64,000 bases of DNA from Thermoplasma sp. Kam2015 (GTDB lineage Archaea; Thermoplasmatota; Thermoplasmata; Thermoplasmatales; Thermoplasmataceae). Positions 28,383 through 37,456 of this stretch are shown in pieces; within the stretch, counting starts at the first letter, position 1; every line of letters begins with the position of its first letter. The DNA lies in NCBI RefSeq assembly GCF_003205235.1, contig NZ_QJSM01000044.1, positions 16,170-80,169 of the forward strand. Reading direction: 5' to 3'. A program made the position numbers and the translations under genes. The notes below the pieces were generated by a model. That model saw nothing but the letters and a program-made list of their open reading frames with translations. It was not told the DNA's origin and ran no database searches.

Positions 28383-29339
28383 ATGATCGAGATATGGACT
28401 GAAAAATACAGGCCAAAGAGCCTTTCCGAGATATATGGTGAGGACGAGAACATACAGAAGTTGAAATCGTTTGTGGAGAGGAAGGAGATACCCCATCTTC
28501 TCTTCGCAGGTTCTGTCGGCACCGGCAAGACGTCCACGGCCATTGCTCTGGCCATAGAACTCTTCGGAGATTCATGGAAGGAGAACATGGTCGAGATGAA
28601 CGCCTCCAACGAGAACGGCATCGATGTCATAAGGAACAAGATAAAGGATATCGCCAGGATAAAACCCTCAAACCCGCTGGGATTCAAGATACTGTTTCTG
28701 GATGAAGCGGATCAGCTCACAGCAGAAGCCCAAGCCGCCCTCAGAAGAACCATGGAGATATATTCTGAGACCACGAGGTTCATCTTTTCCTGCAACTATT
28801 CTTCAAAGATAATACCGCCAATACAGTCGAGAACCGTGGTTATGAGGTTCAGGCCTGTACCTGATGAGTACATAAGCAAGAAGCTGCGTGAGATAGCAGA
28901 GAATGAAGGCTTCAAGATAGACGATGAGAGCATGCATGCTCTCGTGGAGGTATCGGCCGGAGATATGAGAAAGGCCATAAACGTTCTACAGGCCGTGTAC
29001 ACCTCCGGGGAGATATCGCCGAAGAAGATATATGAGATAATAGGCTACGCAAGCCCAGAAAAGGTTCAGATGATGGTATCCAGAGCCATCAACGGCCTCT
29101 TCGATGAGGCAAGGGACATTGTGGACGGCATGCTCATATACGATGGCCTCTCCGGAATCGACATAGTAAGGAGCCTGCACTCATATGTGAGGAGCAGCAT
29201 GATCTCGCCGAAGCAGAAGATAGAGATCATAAAGGCCCTGGCAGATGCTGAGTTCAGGATCGTTGAGGGATCAAACGACAGGATACAGTTAGATGCACTG
29301 ATCGCAAGGATCGCTGAGATAGGAAACACGACAGATTAG
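28383..29339 (+). CDS. rfcS: Replication factor C small subunit (clamp loader)
   Basis: RFC loads the PCNA clamp during DNA replication. This 318-residue AAA+ ATPase has WTEKYRPKSLSEI at the N-terminus, Walker A FAGSVGTGKTSTA, Walker B FLDEADQLTAEAQ, sensor motif FSCNYSSKIIPPIQSR (arginine finger), and sensor 2 AGDMRKAINVLQ, then a helical collar. The Walker A carries SV where most RFC have PP, a conservative shift. The length is normal. It is tail-to-tail with the Hef-like helicase, one base apart. The RFC large subunit is not in the window. Confidence 0.95.
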   Translation: MIEIWTEKYRPKSLSEIYGEDENIQKLKSFVERKEIPHLLFAGSVGTGKTSTAIALAIELFGDSWKENMVEMNASNENGIDVIRNKIKDIARIKPSNPLGFKILFLDEADQLTAEAQAALRRTMEIYSETTRFIFSCNYSSKIIPPIQSRTVVMRFRPVPDEYISKKLREIAENEGFKIDDESMHALVEVSAGDMRKAINVLQAVYTSGEISPKKIYEIIGYASPEKVQMMVSRAINGLFDEARDIVDGMLIYDGLSGIDIVRSLHSYVRSSMISPKQKIEIIKALADAEFRIVEGSNDRIQLDALIARIAEIGNTTD

Positions 29340-29340
29340 G

Positions 29341-30867
29341 TCAAAAATCAAAGAGCCTTGTCTGTGCATCCTGTTTTTCCTGCTTCTTATCGTCTTCGTT
29401 GTCCTGCCTCAGGTCCTCGATCGCCTGCGACATTCTGGAGACCTTTCTGATGCTGCTGTAATAGTAGGCCATATCTCTTGAATTTTCGAAAACTAGAATG
29501 TAAACCTGTCCGTTCCTGCTCCTGCCCGTTCTGCCCTTTCTCTGAATGTACCTGATCTCGGACGGCACGGCCTCATAGAATATGACAAAGTCCGTATCAG
29601 GTATATCCAGGCCCTCCTCAGCTATGCTTGTCGCTATCAGGACATTGTACACATTGTTCTTGAAGTCCTCTATTATCTTTCTCTGCTGATCCTGAGACAG
29701 CCCCTGATCGGAGCCACGATCGGCCTGCCCTATGAATCTGACCGGCTTCAGATCCGGTGCGTTCCTGTGCATGTATTCCATGAGTATATCCGAGGTTATC
29801 CTATAGTGAGTGAAGACTATGGCCCTGGCGTTGCCGTGTAAATGCGCAGAGAGTATGCTAACCACCCTCTGCATCTTTGGATTTACGTATTCTGCCGCAT
29901 AAGAAGCCATCTTCCTCTCAAGATCGCCGAATTCCTCAAGCCCGGAAAGGATGGACATGGCCCTCCTGATGCTGGAATCCTCGCTGTTCTTCATCTCCTC
30001 CAGGTAGTGCATGGCAACGTCAAGCCCCTGTGTTTCGATGTACTCTCTCAGATAGTCGAGCCTTATAGCTGCAGTCAGCCTGCGCACAAGCTGGAATAGG
30101 CTCCTATCCTCCTTTGCGGAGTCGATAACCTTCTGCATTGCTGCAACAAGATCCTTTCTTGATCTACCGATTCTGAAGCCGCTGTTCTTCAGTGGCTCAA
30201 GAAGCTTCGTCATTATGGAGCCTATTACGGACAGTATCTCTCTTGTGCTCTCTGGCTCCGGTATCTTTACGAGCTTAACATCGATCGTTTTCACATACCT
30301 GCGAACATCCTCATCAAACTCTGTTTTCGCAATTACCTTGGCTATTCCGAGGTTCGTCATGATCTCATCGATCTTCTCCCTGTCTCCTCCCGGGCTTGCG
30401 GTCAGGCCTATTATGAGTTTTTTCTTGTATTTCAAGTACTCCTGTGCTATATCAACGTATGCATAGTTACCAACCGCGCGATGGGCCTCATCAAATATGA
30501 GAAGATCAAACTTTGTGATATCTAGTATGCCGGATCGCATATCATTGAATACAACCTGCGGAGTAGAAACGAATACACGCCTTGTGACCCATATTACGTC
30601 CCTCTCCTCTGCGTCGATCTCTCCTGTGAATACGCCGATCTCATTCTCGCTTATTCCTGTTGATCCGGCAATTGTCTTTGCATGCTGCAGAACCAGTGGT
30701 TTGGTAGGTGCCATCATCAGGCTCTTTTTCTTCTCATTATAGAATTTCTCTATCATCATTGCCGCTATGACTGTCTTACCTAGTCCAGTGGGCATAACTA
30801 TCAGTGTATTCTGGTCTATTGAATTTTTAAATACGTTTAACTGATATTCCCTGGGCTGAATAATCAC
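29341..30867 (-). CDS. Hef/Mph1-type helicase without nuclease domain
   Basis: This SF2 helicase probably processes stalled forks. The 508 residues carry Walker A MPTGLGKT, motif II DEAHRAVG, GLTASPGGD, an inserted helical region around 210-320 typical of Hef/FANCM, then the C-terminal RecA domain with TSIAEEGLDIPDTDFVIF and QRKGRTGR. The protein ends shortly after the helicase, at DDKKQEKQDAQTRLFDF; the XPF-type nuclease found at the C-terminus in Pyrococcus Hef is absent. The closing QTRLFDF resembles a PCNA-interacting peptide (QxxLFDF). The start is GTG 30867: the TATA box at 30886-30894 is centred 23 bases upstream, suggesting a leaderless message. Confidence 0.88.
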   Translation of the reverse strand: MIIQPREYQLNVFKNSIDQNTLIVMPTGLGKTVIAAMMIEKFYNEKKKSLMMAPTKPLVLQHAKTIAGSTGISENEIGVFTGEIDAEERDVIWVTRRVFVSTPQVVFNDMRSGILDITKFDLLIFDEAHRAVGNYAYVDIAQEYLKYKKKLIIGLTASPGGDREKIDEIMTNLGIAKVIAKTEFDEDVRRYVKTIDVKLVKIPEPESTREILSVIGSIMTKLLEPLKNSGFRIGRSRKDLVAAMQKVIDSAKEDRSLFQLVRRLTAAIRLDYLREYIETQGLDVAMHYLEEMKNSEDSSIRRAMSILSGLEEFGDLERKMASYAAEYVNPKMQRVVSILSAHLHGNARAIVFTHYRITSDILMEYMHRNAPDLKPVRFIGQADRGSDQGLSQDQQRKIIEDFKNNVYNVLIATSIAEEGLDIPDTDFVIFYEAVPSEIRYIQRKGRTGRSRNGQVYILVFENSRDMAYYYSSIRKVSRMSQAIEDLRQDNEDDKKQEKQDAQTRLFDF

Positions 30868-30885
30868 ATATGATTATGCTTCAAC

Positions 30886-30894
30886 TATATAAAT
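30886..30894 (-). promoter_or_regulatory. TATA box of the Hef-like gene
   Basis: Minus-strand atttatata is centred about 23 bases before the GTG start at 30867. It lies only 8-16 bases from the tRNA-Ala gene on the other strand, too close to serve that gene in the usual geometry. Confidence 0.5.
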
Positions 30895-30901
30895 ATTAGA
30901 T

Positions 30902-30973
30902 GGGCCGGTAGATCAGCGGTAGATCGCCTGCTTCGCAAGCAGGAGGCCTCGGGTTCAAACCCCGACCGGTCCA
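30902..30973 (+). tRNA. tRNA-Ala (anticodon CGC), integration target
   Basis: A complete cloverleaf: acceptor GGGCCGG pairs with CCGGTCC and contains the G3-U70 pair that identifies alanine tRNAs. The anticodon arm CCTGC/GCAGG encloses TTCGCAA with anticodon CGC, and the T-arm reads TCGGG/CCCGA around TTCAAAC. CCA is not encoded, and there is no intron. Its 3' tail recurs three times over the next 7.3 kb, so this gene is the left attachment site of an integrated array. Confidence 0.97.
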
Positions 30974-31003
30974 CTTAAATTACTAATCGAATACTTTTTT
31001 TAT

Positions 31004-31288
31004 ATGGTTATTATTTATGTCCCTATAAGCAACACAGCCGAAACATCAGAGGGTGTTCTTCTGGATGAGGATGTGAGAAATGCGTTGAAGCAGGCTTATA
31101 TCGAAGTCGAGGGAGAAACTTTAAGAAACTCTGGAGACAGGGATTTACTGATATTCGCCTCCCTTATAAGAAATCAGGACACCAACAGGGCATATGCAGA
31201 GGTATCGAACAATAACAACATTCTTCTAAAAGGGATGAGGAGATCCACATTCTTTCAGAACGTAAGCTATTTACAGAGTCTTGGATAA
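31004..31288 (+). CDS. Small protein of unknown function at the head of the RM cassette
   Basis: The 94-residue product starts 30 bases after the tRNA-Ala gene. It is soluble, with a strand-rich N-terminus (MVIIYVPISNTAETSEGVLL), a helix from about residue 25 to 40, and a Asn-rich turn (SNNNNIL). No motif is recognised. It is followed after two bases by a 33-codon frame and then by the methyltransferase, so it is probably the first gene of the restriction-modification operon. A control or inhibitor role is possible from position only. Confidence 0.6.
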   Translation: MVIIYVPISNTAETSEGVLLDEDVRNALKQAYIEVEGETLRNSGDRDLLIFASLIRNQDTNRAYAEVSNNNNILLKGMRRSTFFQNVSYLQSLG

Positions 31289-31290
31289 TC

Positions 31291-31392
31291 ATGTTAATAA
31301 GGAAGAAGATCGACAGATATTATACAATGGAGTCGCAAATATTATTATCGGATGAATCGATAGTATCTGAAGAGCTAAGAAAGAAGCTATAA
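31291..31392 (+). CDS. 33-residue small frame upstream of mod
   Basis: The ATG at 31291 is two bases after the previous stop and the TAA is at 31390-31392, giving MLIRKKIDRYYTMESQILLS and an acidic helical tail (EELRKKL). It lies 21 bases before the methyltransferase start, which has its own gaggtg ribosome site. Tight spacing and helical composition favour a real gene or a short leader peptide; too short for more. Confidence 0.35.
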   Translation: MLIRKKIDRYYTMESQILLSDESIVSEELRKKL

Positions 31393-31413
31393 AATCAGAG
31401 GTGAAATCGCAAT

Positions 31414-33276
31414 ATGAAAGATTTCGGAATTTATTGGAAGAATAAACGTGAAGAAGTAGAAAGAGTAGAACTGCCGTTTCAAAAGATCGAAACAATAAAC
31501 CTTCCGAGGTCTAATATCGGAACCTTAGCTCAATTTAGGGATAAGACCGAAAATAACGAATGGAAGAATAGGTTAATCTGGGGAGACAACAAATACGTCA
31601 TGGCTTCGTTATTAACAGAGTTTAGAGGGAAAATTAAGCTGATATATGCGGATCCACCATTTTTCACTGGAACAAACATGAATATTACCTTAGCAGTTGG
31701 AGATGAAGGTGCAGTAAAAGAACCATCAGCTATAGAGGAAATAGCTTATAGAAACATGTGGAAAGAAGGGCCGAGCTCTTTCTTTCAATATATGTATGAC
31801 CGTTTTGTATTGATGAAAGATCTGTTGTCAGATGATGGTTCTATTTGGGTAAGATTTGACTATCATTATTCCCATTACATCAAAGCAATTTTGGATGAAA
31901 TATTTGGTTATGAGAACTTTAGAAATGAATTGATAGTCAACAGAACAAGGAAAAACGTGATGGCCAGTCGAACTCAGATAGTATTTCCAACAGCAACAGA
32001 CTCTTTATTTTTTTATGCAAAATCTGAAACAACGTTACTGAATCAGACTAAGATCAGGAAGTCTGAAGAAAGAAAAGGTTATTGGAGGCATATGGATGAT
32101 TCAGCTGGACAAGGCTCAGCTAAGATGTTCTTTGGCCGATCTATAGAGCCACCGCCGGGGAAACATTGGAAATTTTCTCAAGAAAATATAGATAAAATGA
32201 TAAGGGAAGGGAAACTAAGATTAAACCCAAAAACAGGTAGACCTGAATACTGGGTGGAACCAACAGATGAATATCTTTTAGATACTAATTGGACGGATAT
32301 TCCTGGATATTCCTTTAGCACTGGTTATCCCACCGAAAATGCGGAACAATTACTTGAAAGGGTAATTTTATCTGCTTCTAATCCTGGGGATCTTGTTGCT
32401 GATTTCTTCGCAGGTTCTGGAACAACTGCCGCTGTTGCAGAGAAACTGGGCAGAAGATGGATAGTTGCTGATATCGGTAGGTTTTCGATTCACACTATAA
32501 GAAAGAGACTGTTAGACATACCTAACTGCAAGCCCTTTGAAGTTTTGAATTTAGGAAAATATGAACGCAAGTACTGGATGGATCAAAACCTTGGCTCTGT
32601 TTATAGAAATTACATCGATTTTATTTTACAGCTTTACAAAGCAAAGCCAGTATATGACTACAAGAATATTCACGGCATAATTTCTGGAAAAGCCGTTCAC
32701 GTTGGCCCTATAGATTACCCTGTGACAAAGGGAGAAGTTGAGGAATGCCTGAAGGAGGCAAAGGGTAATGGTTTTAGTTCTTTGGATGTCCTGGGATGGG
32801 ACTTCGAAATGGAATTCAATGATAAAATATTAAAAGAACTTAAAGAAACTTACGACTTTGACCTTTCATTAAGAATAATCCCCAATGAAGTGATGGATAA
32901 GAGAGCTGTTGATGCTGGTGACGTTGACTTTTTTGAACACGCCTTCTTAGATGTTAGTTTATCTGTAAACGACAGAAAGGTCAGGGTTAAATTGAATAAC
33001 TTTATAATTCCAAATCCAGAGTCAATCCCAGAAGAACTCAGGGATAAGATGCTAAAGTGGAGCGACTTCATCGATTACTGGAGCGTGGATTGGAACTATA
33101 GAGAGGACACATTTCATAATGAATGGCAGGAATTTAGAACAAGGCAAAAGAAGAACCTACAACTCCAATCTATTGAACATACCTATGATGAGCCAGGAAT
33201 TTATAAAATAGTGGTGAAGGTGATAGACGTCTTTGGAAATGATACCACCACTGTAAAGGAGGTGAGGATAGAGTGA
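31414..33276 (+). CDS. Type III restriction-modification DNA methyltransferase (Mod)
   Basis: Mod recognises the target and methylates adenine from SAM. The 620-residue protein has motif IV first (DPPF, residues 80-83) and motif I later (DFFAGSGTTAAV, from residue 330), the beta-class order used by type III Mod. The variable region between is the target recognition domain (about residues 130-310). The last 40 residues (YDEPGIYKIVVKVIDVF) resemble a PKD-like beta-sandwich ending. It is expressed with Res through a GTGA overlap. Codon usage is A/T-rich compared with neighbours. Confidence 0.9.
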   Translation: MKDFGIYWKNKREEVERVELPFQKIETINLPRSNIGTLAQFRDKTENNEWKNRLIWGDNKYVMASLLTEFRGKIKLIYADPPFFTGTNMNITLAVGDEGAVKEPSAIEEIAYRNMWKEGPSSFFQYMYDRFVLMKDLLSDDGSIWVRFDYHYSHYIKAILDEIFGYENFRNELIVNRTRKNVMASRTQIVFPTATDSLFFYAKSETTLLNQTKIRKSEERKGYWRHMDDSAGQGSAKMFFGRSIEPPPGKHWKFSQENIDKMIREGKLRLNPKTGRPEYWVEPTDEYLLDTNWTDIPGYSFSTGYPTENAEQLLERVILSASNPGDLVADFFAGSGTTAAVAEKLGRRWIVADIGRFSIHTIRKRLLDIPNCKPFEVLNLGKYERKYWMDQNLGSVYRNYIDFILQLYKAKPVYDYKNIHGIISGKAVHVGPIDYPVTKGEVEECLKEAKGNGFSSLDVLGWDFEMEFNDKILKELKETYDFDLSLRIIPNEVMDKRAVDAGDVDFFEHAFLDVSLSVNDRKVRVKLNNFIIPNPESIPEELRDKMLKWSDFIDYWSVDWNYREDTFHNEWQEFRTRQKKNLQLQSIEHTYDEPGIYKIVVKVIDVFGNDTTTVKEVRIE

Positions 33277-35807
33277 ATCCATTTGATGAACCAGAAGTGA
33301 GAGTGGAATCAACTGCACCCTTAGTGGAAGCTCTGCGCCAGGAGGTTAGAGCGTGGAGAGACTCTGGTTATCCCGGATCTTCTAAAACAACAATGCGGTT
33401 GTTACAGTTCTGGTTCGATGAAGAACATAAAGTAAACGGGGAAAACTTTAGATTTTATTTTGCACAAAGAGAGGCTATAGAAACCCTGATTTATATATAT
33501 GAAGCTAAGAAATTTACGAAAATGAGCGATCTGATACTTAATTATGATAAAACTAAGAAAATCGCATATAATCCAAATGAATATTTGTTTCCTAAATACT
33601 GTTTTAAGATGGCTACAGGCTCTGGGAAAACATATGTAATGGCACTAGCCATTGTATGGTCTTACTTCAATAATATTATTGAGGAAAATAAGCTATTTCC
33701 AAAAAATTTCCTTATACTGGCGCCAAATATTGCGGTATACGAAAGACTCGCTGAAGATTTCTCAGCTGGAAAAATATTTAACTCGGGGATCCTAATTCCT
33801 GAAGAATTCCAATATCTCTGGGACATGGATTTTGTCACCGAAGACTATATTCCGGTTAGAAGTTCCAAAGGCCGTATTTATCTGACTAACATACAGAAGG
33901 TTTACGAGAGAGAAGACTCACCAGTAAATCCAATACAGGAAATAATAGGCAAGAGACCATCAGATACTATTAGGTATTATGATCAAATTATATCTGAACT
34001 TAGATCGTTAGATAGTCTTGCTATCATAAATGACGAAGCACATCACGTTTGGGATAAGGAACTGGTCTGGAATCAATTTATTCTTAAATGTAATGATGTA
34101 CTTAAAGAAAAAAAGAAAGAATTATCATTCCAACTCGATTTTACAGCGACACCAAAGAGACAGGATACAGGTAGCATTTTTGAGTGGGTCATATCGGATT
34201 TTCCACTGGCAGATGCTATAAGATGTGGCGTCGTAAAGTCACCTATAATTGGGGAATTAGAAAACCCGCACGAAACACCATCAGATAAGGCAGATGTAAT
34301 CTATAGGGACTATATTGAAGGTGGATGCAGACGTTGGTCCAAATATAATGAGGCAATGGAAAAGGTAGGCAAACAGCCCGTGATTTTTTTCATGGCAACT
34401 AAGACGTCGGAAGCAGAAGATATATACAATTATCTTCAAACAAAACCAGAATTTAAAGGAAAAACTTTGATTATCCACACCAATCTTAAGGGTGAAATAA
34501 GCGATAAAGAATGGCAAAAACTAAAGCAAGAAACAAGAGACATTGACAAGACGAATAAATATAGGGCCATTGTAAGTGTCTTAATGTTAAGAGAGGGGTG
34601 GGATGTCAAAAATGTTTGTGTAATTGTTGGCCTAAGGCCATTCACCTCTAAGGCAGAAATACTACCTGAACAGGCAGTTGGGAGAGGTCTCAGACTAATG
34701 TTTGGTCCAGAATCCGGATATGAAGAAACTGTGGATATATTTGGAACACAGGCATTTGTGGATTTCATAGACGAGGAAATGAAAAAGCAAGGAGTTGATA
34801 TAAAAAGATACAAGGAAAGAGACTTGCCTAATATAACAAATATTTTTCCAGATACGTTGAGAAAAATTGACTACAATTTTTCAATTCCCATCCTGTCGCC
34901 TAAGTACAAGAGAGAGAACAGATCTTTCAACGAAATTGATGTATATAAGCTTCCCGAGGGAAAGTTTGACCTAGATTTGAAAATTTATACAAACATAAAA
35001 AGAGCAGTAGGGAGAGATGCCCTCACTGAAAAGGAGAGATGGCGTGATAGATGGGAACAGCCCATACCTGAAAACTATCAATCTGTTATCTCCTACTTGA
35101 CAAATTTAATACTTAGGGCTTGTAAAATACCTTCTAGAAATAGCGAGCTGGTTGGAAAATTAGATGAGTACATCAGCAAGAAATTATTTACAGCCAATGT
35201 GACACAAGAAATCAAGGAGGACTATAGATTTCTTCAAGCTCTTAGTGAACCGAAGGTTACGGATTTCCTAACAGAACTCTTTGTAAAAGTGATAAATAAG
35301 CTAACCATACTATCCACAGAGGTTAAACTGGAACCTGCTACGAAAGAGGTCAAAGACATTAGACCATCCCTAACAAGGAAAAAGACCTATGAGCCTAAGA
35401 AATGCATCCTTAATTTAGTTCCAGTAGCCAACGATTTTGAGTACGACTTCTGTAAATTCTTAGATGATGCAAAAGATGTAAAGAAGTATATAAAGAATGA
35501 CAACAATCTGAATTTTTATTTAGAATATGTAAACGAAAAGAAAGGGCTTTCATATTATATCCCAGATTTTATCGTGTTATCAGATTCTGAAAATTATATC
35601 ATAGAGACGAAAGGCGAGGAATCTGTGGAAGTGAAAAATAAAGACAAGAGGGCCAAGGAATGGTGCGAAGATGCAACTCAACTAACAGGTTCTAAATGGA
35701 CCTACCTAAAAGTTCCTGAGCATATATTTAAAAACAATCAGGGCGTAAAGAGCCTAAAGAAGTTAGAAGATATCGTCAGAGCCTATGAAAGTGTTCAACA
35801 GATTTAA
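33273..35807 (+). CDS. Type III restriction enzyme helicase-nuclease (Res)
   Basis: Res is the ATP-driven translocase and nuclease of a type III system. In 844 residues, Walker A is ATGSGKT (114-120), motif II is DEAH (254-257), and later helicase motifs include LREGWDVKNVCVIVGLRPF and EQAVGRGLRLM. The C-terminal endonuclease has the PD-x-(E)xK pattern: Pro764-Asp765 then Glu778-Thr-Lys780. All needed residues are intact, so the pair should be active. The GTG start overlaps the mod stop by four bases. It has no companion specificity gene, as expected. Confidence 0.92.
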   Translation: MNPFDEPEVRVESTAPLVEALRQEVRAWRDSGYPGSSKTTMRLLQFWFDEEHKVNGENFRFYFAQREAIETLIYIYEAKKFTKMSDLILNYDKTKKIAYNPNEYLFPKYCFKMATGSGKTYVMALAIVWSYFNNIIEENKLFPKNFLILAPNIAVYERLAEDFSAGKIFNSGILIPEEFQYLWDMDFVTEDYIPVRSSKGRIYLTNIQKVYEREDSPVNPIQEIIGKRPSDTIRYYDQIISELRSLDSLAIINDEAHHVWDKELVWNQFILKCNDVLKEKKKELSFQLDFTATPKRQDTGSIFEWVISDFPLADAIRCGVVKSPIIGELENPHETPSDKADVIYRDYIEGGCRRWSKYNEAMEKVGKQPVIFFMATKTSEAEDIYNYLQTKPEFKGKTLIIHTNLKGEISDKEWQKLKQETRDIDKTNKYRAIVSVLMLREGWDVKNVCVIVGLRPFTSKAEILPEQAVGRGLRLMFGPESGYEETVDIFGTQAFVDFIDEEMKKQGVDIKRYKERDLPNITNIFPDTLRKIDYNFSIPILSPKYKRENRSFNEIDVYKLPEGKFDLDLKIYTNIKRAVGRDALTEKERWRDRWEQPIPENYQSVISYLTNLILRACKIPSRNSELVGKLDEYISKKLFTANVTQEIKEDYRFLQALSEPKVTDFLTELFVKVINKLTILSTEVKLEPATKEVKDIRPSLTRKKTYEPKKCILNLVPVANDFEYDFCKFLDDAKDVKKYIKNDNNLNFYLEYVNEKKGLSYYIPDFIVLSDSENYIIETKGEESVEVKNKDKRAKEWCEDATQLTGSKWTYLKVPEHIFKNNQGVKSLKKLEDIVRAYESVQQI

Positions 35808-35865
35808 AGAATACTATTTTTATCCCTTCCAGCTCAAATTCACTCCGTCTTGCTTCGCAATCCAT

Positions 35866-36033
35866 CCCTCTTTGAGTCTCCGCTAATTACTATGTGCCCT
35901 CCGCTCACCTGCACGCCGAGCACAGGACCCCATGCTTCGCCTCCAATCAAAATTCACCCCCTGCCCCCTCTTTTGATTTACGGCTCGCTTCGGGCACATT
36001 ATTCTCTCCTGCGGAGTGCAATTTAGGGGAGGG
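35866..36033. repeat. GC-rich nested inverted repeat
   Basis: Four nested complementary arm pairs: CCCTC (35866-35870) with GAGGG (36029-36033); CTCCGC (35878-35883) with GCGGAG (36011-36016); ATGTGCCC (35892-35899) with GGGCACAT (35992-35999); and AATCAAAA (35945-35952) with TTTTGATT (35971-35978). The block is much more G/C-rich than the surrounding cassette. It holds no convincing frame. It may be a structured RNA or a small palindromic element; the strand is unknown. Confidence 0.55.
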
Positions 36034-36083
36034 GGCTTAGAGGGCCTAGATAATTTTAATAATAAATGATACATAGCTAGAAC

Positions 36084-36506
36084 ATGTCAGATAACTTGAA
36101 CAATTCCAAAATCGGAAGAAACCAGCTTGTATCAAACGAAGGACTCTACTATGTATGCTACCAGCTCAGCAAGAGGGGGTGGAATGCTATGCCTACTTCC
36201 AGAAATGCAAGGGGAATAGATGTTTTGATCTATAACAGAGAAGGCACAAAAATGCACACAATTCAGGTAAAAGCACTTTCTGACAGAAGCCCGGCGCCGT
36301 TTGGAAGCAAACTTGACAATCTGATAGCAGAATATGTTTTCATAGTAAACAATCTCTCAAAGGAACCTAATCTTTATATCGTGGATACGCAAACAGCAAG
36401 GGGGTTGATTCATGAAGGAGAAAAAAACGGGAAGAAAAGTTATTGGTTTCAGCCAAACGATTATGAAAAATTCAAAGACAACTGGAGTATAATAGGCGAG
36501 AGCTGA
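36084..36506 (+). CDS. PD-(D/E)XK-fold nuclease-like protein
   Basis: The 140-residue protein resembles small archaeal restriction-like endonucleases: a helix with Glu19 (EGLYYVCYQLSKRGW), then ARGIDVLIYNREG with Asp46 on a strand, then TIQVKAL with Gln61 and Lys63 as the QxK catalytic half. The remaining residues (EYVFIVNNL, LYIVDTQTARGLI) complete the alpha-beta core. It could be a third nuclease of the restriction cassette or a nicking enzyme. It ends five bases before the first direct repeat, so it is the last gene of cassette A. Confidence 0.7.
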   Translation: MSDNLNNSKIGRNQLVSNEGLYYVCYQLSKRGWNAMPTSRNARGIDVLIYNREGTKMHTIQVKALSDRSPAPFGSKLDNLIAEYVFIVNNLSKEPNLYIVDTQTARGLIHEGEKNGKKSYWFQPNDYEKFKDNWSIIGES

Positions 36507-36511
36507 CTTGG

Positions 36512-36545
36512 TATTCGCTTAAAACATTAATCAAATCCCGATCCA
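36512..36545 (+). repeat. Direct repeat R1 with tRNA-Ala 3' tail (CCGG deleted)
   Basis: The 17-base block TATTCGCTTAAAACATT is followed by AATCAAATCCCGATCCA. Compared with the tRNA tail, the four bases CCGG are missing between CCCGA and TCCA. It lies five bases after the nuclease gene. Confidence 0.8.
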
Positions 36546-36612
36546 CAAAGCAGATAAAATTATTATAATACCATCAGATACATTCAATAACAAACAATAT
36601 CAGGTTTTAATT

Positions 36613-36852
36613 ATGAAACGTTTGGAGTTCGGTATCTGCAAAAATTGCGGGCACCAAGTGGTTAAATATAATTCAAAGTGTTTTCATCACATCACACGAA
36701 GTAAGCTTTTGGGGTATCCGCACTGGCCTGCAGGTCACGTAATCACTCTAGACTGCAAATATAAAGATTGCAAATGTAATAATCCTGAACTGGATCAGAA
36801 TATGCCTTTTAAAATCAAGATGGTATATCTGGGAAAAAGAACTAATCCATAA
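36613..36852 (+). CDS. Small zinc-ribbon-like protein
   Basis: The 79-residue protein has CKNCGH at residues 9-14, then Cys23, His25, His26, and a second cluster Cys48, Cys53 and Cys55 (CKYKDCKC). The two clusters could bind one or two zinc ions. The spacing does not fit a family that I recognise. It is basic and soluble and is the first gene in cassette B. A nucleic-acid-binding or redox role is possible. Confidence 0.6.
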   Translation: MKRLEFGICKNCGHQVVKYNSKCFHHITRSKLLGYPHWPAGHVITLDCKYKDCKCNNPELDQNMPFKIKMVYLGKRTNP

Positions 36853-37042
36853 AATATTCAATTCTTATTTGTGGTCAAAATAATATTTATTCAATTCATA
36901 TCGGCAGTCAGGAGCTAGAAATTGCAGGAGAGGGCAAGTGGTATATAGGATAACAGAAAATTAAAGTGGTGAAAATATAAGAACAATCTGGAAGGAGGTA
37001 AAGAGAGAACAGAAAGATGGCATTATTTGAAAGGTGTGAAAA

Positions 37043-37438
37043 ATGAATAGTAAAGTTTTCAAATCTTTAATTTTTTACATAATAGGTGTGATGTCCCTTT
37101 ACGTCTCTGTTCTGATGTCCCAATATTTCAAATACAAAGGAGATTTTGTTTATGCCATGCCCTTAATTTTTCCAATTGTATTTGCCTTCGTTTTCTTCAG
37201 TATATCAGTTCTCTTTATCATGGATAGAAAATATCCATGGTTTTTTAGAACCGGAATTATGAGCCTTGTCAGCGGTATAACACTTTTTATTTTCGGTATG
37301 ATATCATTTCAGTTCAAGGTGAATTCCATCATATGGGCTGGATCTCTTGGAATTAGTGTTTTATTTATTCTATTAGCCATAGTCAGATTAATTATTCAGA
37401 GAGGATTAACTGCATATAAAAGGCAAAAAAACCAGTAG
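37043..37438 (+). CDS. Four-helix membrane protein of unknown function
   Basis: The 131-residue protein shows four hydrophobic segments at about residues 8-27, 38-60, 69-91 and 98-117, with a basic C-terminus (RQKKNQ region). It has the ribosome site aaggtgtg before the ATG. No catalytic motif is seen. It is the second gene of cassette B and ends 18 bases before direct repeat R2. The family is not recognised; a toxin-immunity or transport role would be a guess. Confidence 0.6.
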   Translation: MNSKVFKSLIFYIIGVMSLYVSVLMSQYFKYKGDFVYAMPLIFPIVFAFVFFSISVLFIMDRKYPWFFRTGIMSLVSGITLFIFGMISFQFKVNSIIWAGSLGISVLFILLAIVRLIIQRGLTAYKRQKNQ

Positions 37439-37456
37439 ATATGTCTAAAGAATTAG

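Noticed and set aside
35883..36074. A 63-residue minus-strand frame in the GC-rich block.
   Set aside because: Its composition follows the nested inverted repeat and basic residues arise from the G/C-rich arms; no start signal and no family.
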